64,000 nt of DNA from Paenibacillus athensensis (GTDB lineage: Bacteria; Bacillota; Bacilli; Paenibacillales; NBRC-103111), in contig NZ_MYFO02000001.1 in the NCBI RefSeq assembly GCF_004514475.2, positions 744,001-808,000 of the forward strand, written 5' to 3'. Position numbers and translations under genes: made by a program. Each line of letters opens with the position of its first letter. Positions within the stretch are counted from its first letter, which is position 1. Under the pieces are notes generated by a model. That model had not been told where the DNA came from. It made no database searches and saw only the letters and a program-made list of their open reading frames with translations. Below, piece after piece: positions 54,246-63,024 of the stretch.

Positions 54246-54845
54246 ATGGCACGCTATACAGGTCCTAAATTTAAATTGAGCCGTCGTCTGGGCATTTCCC
54301 TGAGCGGCAGCGGCAAAGAATTGAAACGTCCTTTCCCTCCAGGCCAGCACGGCCCGAACCAACGCAAAAAGCTGAGCGGCTACGGCGTACAGCTTCAAGA
54401 AAAACAAAAGCTGCGTCACATGTACGGCTTGAACGAAAAGCAATTCCGCAATCTGTTTGACAAAGCGTCCAAACAGCAAGGTATTGCCGGCGAGAACTTC
54501 ATGTTCCTGCTGGAAAGCCGTCTGGACAACCTGATCTACCGTCTGGGTCTGTCCAACTCCCGTGCAGGCGCGCGTCAACTCGTCGCTCACGGTCACGTAA
54601 CTGTTAACGGCAAAAAAGTGGACATTCCTTCCTACCTTGTATCGACAGGCGACGTTCTTGGTCTTCGCGAAAGAAGCCGCAACCTGTCCGCGGTAAAAGA
54701 AGCACTGGCTAACCGCAACTACCTGCCTGCTTACCTCGAATTCAGCGAGCAAGCTATGGAAGGTAAATATGTTCGTCTGCCAGAGCGCGGCGAGCTGGCT
54801 CAAGAAATCGACGAAAAACAAATCGTCGAGTTTTACAGCCGTTAA
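54246..54845 (+). CDS. rpsD: 30S ribosomal protein S4
   Basis: The 199-residue primary rRNA-binding protein begins [21 protein letters not shown] and has the S4 RNA-binding domain [22 protein letters not shown]. The zinc Cys of the C+ form are absent (this is the C- type). AAGGAG lies 10 bases before the ATG. It is monocistronic with promoter, leader and terminator. Confidence 0.97.
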   Translation: MARYTGPKFKLSRRLGISLSGSGKELKRPFPPGQHGPNQRKKLSGYGVQLQEKQKLRHMYGLNEKQFRNLFDKASKQQGIAGENFMFLLESRLDNLIYRLGLSNSRAGARQLVAHGHVTVNGKKVDIPSYLVSTGDVLGLRERSRNLSAVKEALANRNYLPAYLEFSEQAMEGKYVRLPERGELAQEIDEKQIVEFYSR

Positions 54846-54865
54846 TCGATTTTTGCAGCGATCAA

Positions 54866-54901
54866 AGCTGCTTCCGCTATTGGGCGGGAGCGGCTTTTTT
54901 T
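54866..54901 (+). terminator. Terminator of rpsD
   Basis: AGCTGCTTCCGC pairs with GCGGGAGCGGCT (with G-U pairs), followed by seven T. Confidence 0.85.
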
Positions 54902-54939
54902 CATGCCCGTGCCCCTTTCGCAAAAAGCTGGCCGCATGC

Positions 54940-54982
54940 AAAAAGCGCAGCCTCTCCGCCTGAGAGAAACTGCGCCTTTTTT
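54940..54982 (-). terminator. Terminator of tyrS
   Basis: GCGCAGTTTCTCTC-AGGCG-GAGAGGCTGCGC on the minus strand followed by TTTTT. Confidence 0.8.
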
Positions 54983-55001
54983 CATTAACATATTTGACCG
55001 A

Positions 55002-56261
55002 CTACGCGAAGCGGACGAGGTAGTAATTTTTTTTACCGCGGCGAATGATCAGGTACGAGCCGCCAAGCGTGCCGAGCTCATTGGCTTTCGCTTCGAGCTG
55101 GGTCGTGCGGACGCCGTTGACGGAAACCGCGCCGCTTTCAATGTCGGTTCTCGCCTGGCGCTTGGAAGGCGCGGCCTTGACCGCCACCAGCAGATCGATC
55201 AGCGGCAGATCGGCTTGCTCCAGCACCGTCGACGGCGCATCCTTGAACGCTTCTTCGATTTCCTGCTGCGTCAGCTCGGCAATGTTGCCGCTAAACAGCG
55301 CCTGCGTAATGTTGAGCGCGCTCTGCAGCGCAGCTTCGCCGTGCACCAGTCGCGTAACCTCGCGGGCCAGCAGCTTTTGCGCCTCGCGTTTTTCCGGCTG
55401 CTCCTTCACTTCCAGCTCCAGACGTTCGATTTCCTCGCGGCTGACGAAGGTGAAGTATTTCAGGAAGCGGATGACGTCATTGTCGTCGGTGTTGACCCAG
55501 AACTGGTAGAATTGGTACGGCGAGGTTTTGGCTGCGTCGAGCCAGATCGCCCCGCCTTCGGTTTTGCCGAACTTCTGGCCGTCGCTTTTGGTAACGAGCG
55601 GCAGCGTCATGCCGTAAGCGCGGTTGTCTGTCGTTTTGCCGATCAGCTCCAGCCCGGCCGTAATGTTGCCCCACTGGTCGCTCCCGCCGATTTGCAGCGA
55701 GCAGTTTTTCGTCTGATTCAGCTTGAGGAAATCATACGATTGCAAAATCATGTAGCTGAACTCGGTGAACGAGATGCCCTTCGAAATGCGCGAATCGACC
55801 GAATCCTTGGCCAGCATGTAGTTCACCGTGAAATTTTTACCGATATCGCGCAAAAACTCGATCACGTTCAGCGGTCCGAGCCAATCGTAGTTGTTGACCA
55901 GCTCCGCCGGATTCTCCACAATTTCGCTAAAATCAAGGAAGCGCGAAAGTTGCGACTTAATGCTTTGCGACCATGTATCGACGACGTCGGCCGAATTGAG
56001 CGTGCGCTCGGATGCTTTGCCGCTCGGATCGCCAATCAGACCCGTACCGCCGCCAACCAGCGCCAGCGGAAGGTGTCCGGCCTGCTGGAACCGGCGCAGC
56101 GTCAGAATCGGCAGCAGGCTGCCGATATGCAGGCTGTCCGCTGTAGGGTCAAAGCCGCAGTACAGCACGACGCGCTCGGAAGCCAGCTTTTTCTCCAGCC
56201 CTTCCCTGTCTGTAATTTGATGAAGCAAACCACGAAATTCCAAATCCTCCAAAATGTTCAT
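55002..56261 (-). CDS. tyrS: Tyrosyl-tRNA synthetase
   Basis: The 419-residue class I synthetase has VLYCGFDPTADSLHIGSLLPIL (HIGH-like), GGSDQWGNITAG, the KFGKTE (KMSKS-like) loop and a C-terminal S4-like RNA-binding domain (KRQARTDIESGAVSVNG). The start at 56261 opens MNILEDLEFRG and follows AAAGGACG. It is preceded by a T-box leader, so it should be induced when tRNA-Tyr is uncharged. Confidence 0.97.
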   Translation of the reverse strand: MNILEDLEFRGLLHQITDREGLEKKLASERVVLYCGFDPTADSLHIGSLLPILTLRRFQQAGHLPLALVGGGTGLIGDPSGKASERTLNSADVVDTWSQSIKSQLSRFLDFSEIVENPAELVNNYDWLGPLNVIEFLRDIGKNFTVNYMLAKDSVDSRISKGISFTEFSYMILQSYDFLKLNQTKNCSLQIGGSDQWGNITAGLELIGKTTDNRAYGMTLPLVTKSDGQKFGKTEGGAIWLDAAKTSPYQFYQFWVNTDDNDVIRFLKYFTFVSREEIERLELEVKEQPEKREAQKLLAREVTRLVHGEAALQSALNITQALFSGNIAELTQQEIEEAFKDAPSTVLEQADLPLIDLLVAVKAAPSKRQARTDIESGAVSVNGVRTTQLEAKANELGTLGGSYLIIRRGKKNYYLVRFA

Positions 56262-56284
56262 GCCAACACGTCCTTTCTGAAAAT

Positions 56285-56555
56285 AAAAAAAAGCCTTCTC
56301 TTCCACAAAGGGACGAGAAGACTTGGCTCGCGGTACCACCCTCATTAAAACGGCCGCATCCGAAACACGCAGACGCCGCTTTCACTTCATTTCCGATAAC
56401 GGCGGACTCCCCGGCGCAGGCTACTGGCAGACTGGCTGCATGTTCCCCTGCACGGCTCCGGAACGTAATTCACCTGAATGCACGTACCGGTTCGCACCCT
56501 CCACCGGCTCTCTGTGAGCGTCTGCAAGCAAGCTACTGCTGATCCTTCAAAGCGT
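56285..56555 (-). promoter_or_regulatory. T-box riboswitch (tyrosine) upstream of tyrS
   Basis: The conserved antiterminator T-box AGGGTGGTACCGCG is at 56329-56342 (minus strand). It is followed by a terminator hairpin (AAGTCTTCTCGTCC / GGAAGAGAAGGCTTTTTTTT). Stem I starts near CAGAGAGCCGGTGGAGGGTGC, and the likely specifier UAC (Tyr) is at 56465-56467 in GAATTACG. Uncharged tRNA-Tyr should pair with it and stabilise the antiterminator. Confidence 0.9.
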
Positions 56556-56566
56556 TTATTGTTCCT

Positions 56567-56595
56567 TTTATATCATACCGTCTGCGGCTTGTCAA
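56567..56595 (-). promoter_or_regulatory. Sigma-A promoter of tyrS
   Basis: TTGACA and TATAAA on the minus strand with a 17-base spacer, just upstream of the T-box. Confidence 0.85.
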
Positions 56596-56644
56596 ACCTT
56601 TCCCGTCGGTTGGTGTCGACAGATTACCGGATGCAGTCTAATTA

Positions 56645-56653
56645 TGGTATAAT
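56645..56653 (+). promoter_or_regulatory. Extended -10 promoter for the class A PBP gene
   Basis: TGGTATAAT is a full extended -10 element 34 bases upstream of the start codon; the -35 region is poor. Confidence 0.5.
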
Positions 56654-56686
56654 ACAAGGGTTCATGTAAGGAGGCTAATCGAACTT

Positions 56687-59600
56687 ATGCGCAAATTTTT
56701 TGCCAAATGGAACAAGCCCTGGGTGCGCACCACGCTGAAGATCAGCTGGTTCACGCTCAAATGGACGGTCATTTCCATATTTCTGGCCGGACTTCTCGGC
56801 GGCTCGGCCGCTTTCGGCTACGTCAGCGCGCTGGTCAAAAACGATCCGGTCCGCAGCGAAGCCCAGATTCGCGAGCAAATTCAGCAAAATGCAGTGACCG
56901 GCTTCGCCTATTTCAACGACGATTCCGTGATCGGCCAGCTGCGAACCGAAGAGGACCGCAGGCTTGTCGCTCTCGCCGACATTCCGCAGGTCGTGCTGGA
57001 CGCCGTGCTGTCGATTGAGGACAAGGATTTCTACAACCATCGCGGCGTGGATGTGCGCGGCTTATACCGGGCCGTCACGCAGAAGCTTTTAAATGAAGAC
57101 GTACAAACCGGAGGCAGCACGATTACGCAGCAGCTGGCGCGCCGGGTATTCCTGACGCTGGATCGCGACGACGGCCGCAAGGCAAGAGAAATCCTGCTTG
57201 CGCTGCGCATGGAGCGGCTGATGTCCAAGGATGAAATTTTACTCGCTTATCTGAATAAAATTCCTTACGGCAACGGCTATACCGGCTATAATTTGTACGG
57301 GATCAAGGCAGCTGCCAAGGGGCTGTTCAACATTAACGATTTGAAGGAGCTGAACATCGCGCAAGCAGCCTATCTGGCCGGCCTGCCGCAGCTGCCTTCG
57401 CAATATTCGGCGTTCACCAGCAAGCCGGAATTCGACGAGGACAACTTCAAGCGGGCGATTACGCGCCAGCAGCTGGTGCTCAAGCGCATGCTGGAGGAGG
57501 ACAAAATCACGCAGCAGCAATACGCCGACGCGCTCAATTTCGATATCCGGGCATCGATGCCGGCACCATCGCAGAAGGCGTATACGACGTATCCGTACTT
57601 GATGATCGAAGCGGAGAAGCAGGCTGCGGAAATTTTGCTCAAGCAGCAAAATCCCGACATCGATCCCAAAACCAACGCAGCGGCTTACAACGAAGCGCTC
57701 AAAAACGCGCAAGCCCAACTGCTGCGCGGCGGTTACCAGGTCTACACGACCATTGACAAATCGATCTACGGCTCGATGCAGGGAATTGCAACTAATGCCA
57801 AAAATTTCCTTCCCGACGATCCCAAAAAAGGCACCGAGCAGGTCGGCGCCATCATGATCGACAGCACCGGAGCGATCCTCGGCATGATCGAAGGCCGCGA
57901 CTTTTTCAAGGAGCAGCTGAATCACGCTACGCAGGCGTACCGCCAGCCGGGCTCGACGATGAAGCCGATTGCCGCTTACATTCCGGCGCTGGAGAAAGGC
58001 GCGATTCAGCCGGCCAGCGTGATTGACGACGTGCCGATTATTTTGAAGGACGGCGTCAAAGGCTTCCATATTCCCGAGAACTGGGACCACAAGTTCCACG
58101 GCCTGATCACGGCGCGAACGGCGCTGAACCTGTCGTACAACATTCCGGCCATCAAGCTGTTTCTCGATAAGGTCGGCATTGAGGAAGCGTGGAATTTTGC
58201 CCGCGAGCTCGGCATCACCTCGTTGCAGAAGGAAGACAATTATGCCCAGACCGGCGTCATCGGCGGCTTGAGCAAGGGCGTCTCCGTCAAGGAGCTGACT
58301 GCCGCTTACGCTTCGATCCCGAACAAGGGCGTTTTCAACGAATCGTTTATGATCCGCAAGATCACGGATGCAAACGGCAAGATCGTATACGAGCATGAAC
58401 AACAGCCCAAGGCAGTCTTTTCGGAGCAAACCTCGTATCTCATTACTGATATGATGAAAACCGTTATCAGCCAAGGTACGGCGACCGATTTGATGAAGAA
58501 ATACAAAAGCTACGGCAAAATCGAAATTTCCGGCAAAACGGGTTCGACGCAAGACGATGCCGACGCCTGGTTCATGGGCTTCACCCCGGACATTACGGTT
58601 GGGGTCTGGATCGGCTATGACCAGCCGGTCAACAAGCTGACGTCCAAAACCGGACAAACCAATCATGCCAAGGACATTTGGGCGCTGATCATGAACAGCA
58701 CGATTGAAAGCAAGCCGGAGCTGTTCCCGAACAAGAAATTCGCCAAGCCGGACGGCATCGTCTCCGCCACCGTTTCCAACTTGTCGGGCAAGCTGCCCAA
58801 TGAGCTGACGAGCGCTTCCGGCCACTCGGTAACCGACATCTTCAACAGAAAATATGTGCCGACACAAGAAGACGACGTCATGGTAAACATGAAGATCGTA
58901 TCGTACAACGGCTTGAACTACATCGCGCAGGACGCGACGCCGGCCGATTTTGTCGAGGAGAAAACGGTCATCAAGCGCGAGAAATCGCTGAACACACTGA
59001 TGAAAGAGCTGGAGGACGCGCTCAGCAAGCTGCCGGCCGCGAATCGCAAGCCGTTGGACAGCTACAAGCCGCTCGATTTCGCCAACGACGCTCCTTCCGA
59101 GACGGACCCGCGGACCGACGACGGTCTGGCACCAGCAGCGCCAACCACGGTTGTGGCTACGAAATCGGGCGACACCGCCGTCATCACGTTTCAGGCAAGT
59201 CCGAATCCGGACATTGTCGGTTACCGGATATACCGCTCGGAGAACCACGGACCGTTCCAACTGCTCGGCGGACGGGTCGTGCTGGCGGGAGCGGAAACGA
59301 AATTCACCGATCAGGTGCCTGCTTCGAGCCTGGAAGGCTACTACATTACGGCCGTTGACGTCGCCGGCAAGGAATCGCCGCCAAGCCGCGGCTCCTATAC
59401 AGACGGCAGCTCCCTGGACACGTTGTTCGTACCGCCTTCCGACGGCAGTCAGGTGCCGGGCGGACCGAATGCCGGCGGCCTGACTCCCGAGCCTGGAGGA
59501 AACGGAGGCAATGGCGGCAGCAGCGCAACGCCGGGTGACGAGCCGGTCTCCAAGCAGCCTCCCTCCGCTCCTTCCGGTCTGAAAGCAAAAGCAGACGGCG

Positions 59601-59824
59601 CCAGTCTGGTGCTGAGCTGGAGCGCCAATCCGGCCAAGGACAAGGTGACCGGCTATCAGGTCTACTACAGCGACAAGGAAAAAGGACCGTTCCACAAGCT
59701 CGCTACCGTTCAAGGCGCAGCAGAATTCCATTACTACGCCGCTGCTTACACCGGCTATTACCGGGTTACAGCCATGAACGATATCGGTGAATCGAAGCCT
59801 TCGCCTACGCTGATTTATAAGTAA
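56687..59824 (+). CDS. Class A penicillin-binding protein (PBP1A-like) with C-terminal fibronectin type III modules
   Basis: The 1045-residue bifunctional enzyme has a cytosolic start, one transmembrane helix (about 24-48), a GT51 glycosyltransferase domain with SIEDKDFYNHRGVD (catalytic Glu111) and GGSTITQQLARRVFL, and a transpeptidase domain with PGSTMKP (nucleophile Ser), LSYN and SGKTGSTQDDADAWFMGF. Two fibronectin type III-like modules (about 815-905 and 955-1045) are joined by a Gly/Pro linker. It makes and cross-links peptidoglycan. AAGGAGG lies upstream of the ATG. Confidence 0.96.
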   Translation: MRKFFAKWNKPWVRTTLKISWFTLKWTVISIFLAGLLGGSAAFGYVSALVKNDPVRSEAQIREQIQQNAVTGFAYFNDDSVIGQLRTEEDRRLVALADIPQVVLDAVLSIEDKDFYNHRGVDVRGLYRAVTQKLLNEDVQTGGSTITQQLARRVFLTLDRDDGRKAREILLALRMERLMSKDEILLAYLNKIPYGNGYTGYNLYGIKAAAKGLFNINDLKELNIAQAAYLAGLPQLPSQYSAFTSKPEFDEDNFKRAITRQQLVLKRMLEEDKITQQQYADALNFDIRASMPAPSQKAYTTYPYLMIEAEKQAAEILLKQQNPDIDPKTNAAAYNEALKNAQAQLLRGGYQVYTTIDKSIYGSMQGIATNAKNFLPDDPKKGTEQVGAIMIDSTGAILGMIEGRDFFKEQLNHATQAYRQPGSTMKPIAAYIPALEKGAIQPASVIDDVPIILKDGVKGFHIPENWDHKFHGLITARTALNLSYNIPAIKLFLDKVGIEEAWNFARELGITSLQKEDNYAQTGVIGGLSKGVSVKELTAAYASIPNKGVFNESFMIRKITDANGKIVYEHEQQPKAVFSEQTSYLITDMMKTVISQGTATDLMKKYKSYGKIEISGKTGSTQDDADAWFMGFTPDITVGVWIGYDQPVNKLTSKTGQTNHAKDIWALIMNSTIESKPELFPNKKFAKPDGIVSATVSNLSGKLPNELTSASGHSVTDIFNRKYVPTQEDDVMVNMKIVSYNGLNYIAQDATPADFVEEKTVIKREKSLNTLMKELEDALSKLPAANRKPLDSYKPLDFANDAPSETDPRTDDGLAPAAPTTVVATKSGDTAVITFQASPNPDIVGYRIYRSENHGPFQLLGGRVVLAGAETKFTDQVPASSLEGYYITAVDVAGKESPPSRGSYTDGSSLDTLFVPPSDGSQVPGGPNAGGLTPEPGGNGGNGGSSATPGDEPVSKQPPSAPSGLKAKADGASLVLSWSANPAKDKVTGYQVYYSDKEKGPFHKLATVQGAAEFHYYAAAYTGYYRVTAMNDIGESKPSPTLIYK

Positions 59825-59828
59825 AAAC

Positions 59829-59872
59829 AAAAAGCTCGCTTTTTCGGCAACTATGCCGGAAGCGAGCTTTTT
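59829..59872. terminator. Terminator of the PBP gene
   Basis: AAAGCTCGCTT..CGGC-AACTAT-GCCG..AAGCGAGCTTTTT immediately after the stop. Confidence 0.85.
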
Positions 59873-59874
59873 GA

Positions 59875-60242
59875 TTGCTTCTTCGCGCGATGAAACGGCT
59901 TGCGGTTAGACTGCCGCCGCTGCCGGGAAGGCGCTCGCTTAGGGGCACGTTGCTGGAGCGGGACGCTACGGCGTTGCGCAAGCAACGCTGCGGCTGCGGG
60001 CCGGTGACGGGCAGCAACGCTTGGATGCGTGTTCTGTCCGCACGACGCTGTCATACGTGCAAGCTACGCTGCTATCGTCTGTGGGTCGGCAACGCTGGGG
60101 CGGGCCTGAGAGACGCGGCTGCAAGCGATCCGCAGGTATAAGGCGCACCCTGGGCGCGCACGCAGCAAAGCCCGACTGGCGCAGCTTGTTTCGCCGCTTA
60201 CCTGCCGGGCTTTTTTGGAACAGCGCTTTATGTCATTTTCGA
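59875..60242. other. Gene-free GC-rich region between the PBP gene and acsA
   Basis: Only short ORFs without ribosome binding sites occur. The motif GCAACGCT recurs three times (near 59978, 60016 and 60090). A stem CCCG/CGGG with T6 at 60167-60216 may be the acsA terminator, though its T run points to the plus strand. No gene is called. Confidence 0.5.
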
Positions 60243-61967
60243 CTAATCCTCAATCGTCGACAAATCGCCGGTCGGGAGGTTCAGCTCCCAGGCCTTGAGC
60301 ACGCGACGCATAATTTTGCCGCTGCGTGTTTTTGGCAGCTTATCCTTGAATTCGATTTCACGAGGCGAAGCGTGCGCCGACAAGCCTTCTTTGACGAACT
60401 TGGCGATATCGGCCTTCAGCTCGTCGGAAGGAGCGAAGCCTTCGCGCAGCGAGATGAACGCTTTGATGATTTCCCCGCGCATCGGATCAGGCTTGCCAAT
60501 AACGCCCGCTTCGGCAACAGCCGGGTGCTCGACCAGCTTGCTTTCGACCTCGAACGGTCCTACCCGCTCGCCCGCTGTGTTGATCACGTCGTCGACGCGG
60601 CCTTGGAACCAGAAATAGCCGTCTTCATCGCGATACGCGGAGTCGCCCGAAATGTACCAGCCAGGAATGCGGAAATATTCCTCGAATTTGGCCGGATTGT
60701 TCCAGATTTTGCGCATCATGGACGGCCAAGGCGTTTTGATCGCCAGATTGCCCATGCGCAGCGGCGGCAGCTCGTTGCCGGCATCGTCGAGAATGGCCGC
60801 TTCTACGCCGGGAATCGGCCGGCCCATCGAACCGGGCTTGATCGTCATCGCCGGATAGTTACAGATCAGGTGCCCGCCTGTTTCCGTCATCCACCACGTA
60901 TCGTGAATACGCTGGCCGTACACCTTCATCCCCCAGCGGACTACTTCAGGGTTCAACGGCTCACCAACGCTCAGCACATGACGCAGCGAGCTGAGATCGA
61001 ACTGCTTCACCGTATCGTCGCCTGCTCCCATTAGCATGCGGAATGCCGTTGGCGCGCTGTACCACACGGTCACTTTGTATTTGGCGATCGTTTGATACCA
61101 GTCCTGCGGACTGAAGCGTCCTCCGCGAATGACGTTGGTAGCGCCGTTCAGCCAAGGAGCAAAAATGCCATAAGACGTACCCGTTACCCAGCCGGGATCG
61201 GCCGTACACCAGTAGACATCGTTTTCCTGCAAATCAAGCACAATGCGGCCGGTATAGGCATGCTGGAGCATCGCATTATGCACATGGAATACACCTTTAG
61301 GCTTGCCCGTCGAGCCCGACGTATAGTGAATGATCAAGCCGTCCTCGCGATCGACCCACTCCAGCTCAAGGTCCTCGGACGCCGTTTCCATTTCTTTATA
61401 AAAATCAACCTGGCCCTCGGCAAGCGTAATGTCTTCACCGACGAGAATCACGTGCTTCAGATGCGGCAAATCGCCAACGGGGACGCGCGGCAGCAGCGCA
61501 GGCGTCGTTACAATCGCTACCGCTTCGCTATCAGACAGACGGTCGCGGACAGCGGTTTCCATAAACGCCTCAAACAGCGGCCCGACAACCCCGCCGACCT
61601 TGATGATGCCAAGCAGCGCATAATACAGCTCCGGCGTGCGCGGCATGAAAATGAACACCCGCTCGCCTTTGCCGATGCCCAGCTTGCGCAGCACGTTGCC
61701 GAAGCGGTTCGAGCGCTCCTTCATTTTCTGAAAGCTGATCGCTTCATCACGCGAAGCGTCGCTGTAATATAAAGCAATTTTGTCTTTTCTGGAGGATTCG
61801 GCATGCCGGTCAATTGCTTCATAAGCCATGTTTACTTTTCCGGTTGTGTGCCATGAAAAGCTTTGCTCCACCTCGGTCCAGTCAAATCCGGCGCGGGTTG
61901 CTTCGTAGCTGGTCATATTCGGATTCGGAGATACCGGTTCGATCAGTTCTTCATTCGTGTGATCCAT
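60243..61967 (-). CDS. acsA: Acetyl-CoA synthetase (AcsA)
   Basis: The 574-residue AMP-forming ligase activates acetate. Motifs in order: YTSGSTGKPKGV (P-loop), WWMTETGGH, YISGDSAYRDEDGYFWFQGR and PKTRSGKIMRR, whose last Lys is the acetylation site controlled by AcuA and AcuC in Bacillus. GAGGAGG lies upstream of the ATG. It is divergent from acuA, with a cre site in the gap. Confidence 0.97.
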   Translation of the reverse strand: MDHTNEELIEPVSPNPNMTSYEATRAGFDWTEVEQSFSWHTTGKVNMAYEAIDRHAESSRKDKIALYYSDASRDEAISFQKMKERSNRFGNVLRKLGIGKGERVFIFMPRTPELYYALLGIIKVGGVVGPLFEAFMETAVRDRLSDSEAVAIVTTPALLPRVPVGDLPHLKHVILVGEDITLAEGQVDFYKEMETASEDLELEWVDREDGLIIHYTSGSTGKPKGVFHVHNAMLQHAYTGRIVLDLQENDVYWCTADPGWVTGTSYGIFAPWLNGATNVIRGGRFSPQDWYQTIAKYKVTVWYSAPTAFRMLMGAGDDTVKQFDLSSLRHVLSVGEPLNPEVVRWGMKVYGQRIHDTWWMTETGGHLICNYPAMTIKPGSMGRPIPGVEAAILDDAGNELPPLRMGNLAIKTPWPSMMRKIWNNPAKFEEYFRIPGWYISGDSAYRDEDGYFWFQGRVDDVINTAGERVGPFEVESKLVEHPAVAEAGVIGKPDPMRGEIIKAFISLREGFAPSDELKADIAKFVKEGLSAHASPREIEFKDKLPKTRSGKIMRRVLKAWELNLPTGDLSTIED

Positions 61968-61990
61968 TACGTAAAGCCCTCCTCACAATT

Positions 61991-62004
61991 AAAAACGCTT
62001 CCAA
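61991..62004. promoter_or_regulatory. Catabolite-responsive element (cre) between acsA and acuA
   Basis: TAAAAACGCTTCCA fits the CcpA consensus TGWAARCGYTWNCW at 13 of 14 positions. It lies just downstream of the predicted acsA start point, where CcpA binding would block transcription. In B. subtilis acsA and acuABC are CcpA-controlled. Confidence 0.75.
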
Positions 62005-62016
62005 ACAACGTGATTA

Positions 62017-62025
62017 TTATAGCAC
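62017..62025 (-). promoter_or_regulatory. Extended -10 promoter for acsA
   Basis: TGCTATAAT on the minus strand, with no clear -35, about 50 bases upstream of acsA and immediately upstream of the cre site. Confidence 0.6.
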
Positions 62026-62117
62026 AATGACCAAATTTCGCCTATGCCCGACAGGTCTTTTCTTTATGCATCAAATTTGCTATAAGTGAAGTAGGAAGAA
62101 AAGGAGAGCTGGCGCCC

Positions 62118-62756
62118 ATGCAGCATATCAAACGCTATCAAAAGCTTTGCCTGCACCCGTCTGCAGAACATCCCGAGCTTGTCGTGGAAGGTCCTGTAGA
62201 GCCCGCACAGCTGCGCGACCTGCGCTTGCACTCGCAGCTCGACGCCTTCCGCCGCCCCGCGGAGCAACACGAAGCTTTGGTGGAAATCGCCGGACTGCCG
62301 GAGGGCCGCATCGTGCTCGCACGCGAAGGCGATGTGATCGTCGGCTACGTGACCTTCCACTACCCGGACGACATCGAGCGCTGGTCCGAGGGCCACATGC
62401 CCGACTTGATCGAGCTGGGGGCGATTGAAGTCGCCGACGATTACCGCGGGCTCGGAGTGGCCAAACGGCTTGTGCAATTGGCTTTTGCCGACGGACAGCT
62501 GGAGAACGTCATTTGCTTTACAACGGAATATTATTGGCACTGGGATTTGGAAAAAAGCGGATTGAACGTCTGGGAATACCGGCAAATGATGGAGAAGCTG
62601 ATGAAAAGCGTCGACATGATCTGGTTTGCTACCGACGATCCGGAAATTTGCTCCCATCCGGCCAACTGTCTGATGGTCCGTATCGGCAAGGATGTACCGC
62701 TATCCTCGGTCGAGCAATTTGACCGCGTGCGGTTCCGGCAGCGGTTTATGTACTGA
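62118..62756 (+). CDS. acuA: Protein acetyltransferase AcuA (GNAT)
   Basis: The 212-residue protein has a GNAT core with VADDYRGLGVAKRLVQLAF (acetyl-CoA-binding R/Q-x-x-G-x-G/A type loop) and the AcuA-specific C-terminus WDLEKSGLNVWEYRQMMEKLM. In B. subtilis AcuA acetylates and inactivates AcsA; AcuC reverses this. AAAGGAGAG precedes the ATG. It is divergent from acsA, and acuC follows after 268 bases; acuB, which lies between them in B. subtilis, is absent. Confidence 0.94.
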   Translation: MQHIKRYQKLCLHPSAEHPELVVEGPVEPAQLRDLRLHSQLDAFRRPAEQHEALVEIAGLPEGRIVLAREGDVIVGYVTFHYPDDIERWSEGHMPDLIELGAIEVADDYRGLGVAKRLVQLAFADGQLENVICFTTEYYWHWDLEKSGLNVWEYRQMMEKLMKSVDMIWFATDDPEICSHPANCLMVRIGKDVPLSSVEQFDRVRFRQRFMY

Positions 62757-63024
62757 GGCCGGATGCCACTCCGATACGCGGCGTGGTTCGCGCCGGCGGC
62801 TTCGGTTGCCGCTGCTTTCGTGCGTGGTTGCTGCGCGTGGCGCGTAGTGCGTGGCATCCCTTGCGAGGGTGACAAGCCGGTGCAGCGACCGACCGCGGAC
62901 CGGCGCTCTTGCAGATCGCCTCGCACGGGTGAATCATTACGCGGACCGTGGAAAAGGGCGAAGCGCTCGAGCTTTGCTGCTTGCTGCGGCCCAAGCAAGT
63001 TTCGAAAGAAAGGAACGTCCCCTT

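Noticed and set aside
57239-59830. An 863-codon minus-strand ORF opposite the penicillin-binding protein gene
   Set aside because: It is a high-GC antisense shadow of the bifunctional PBP, which has all catalytic motifs.
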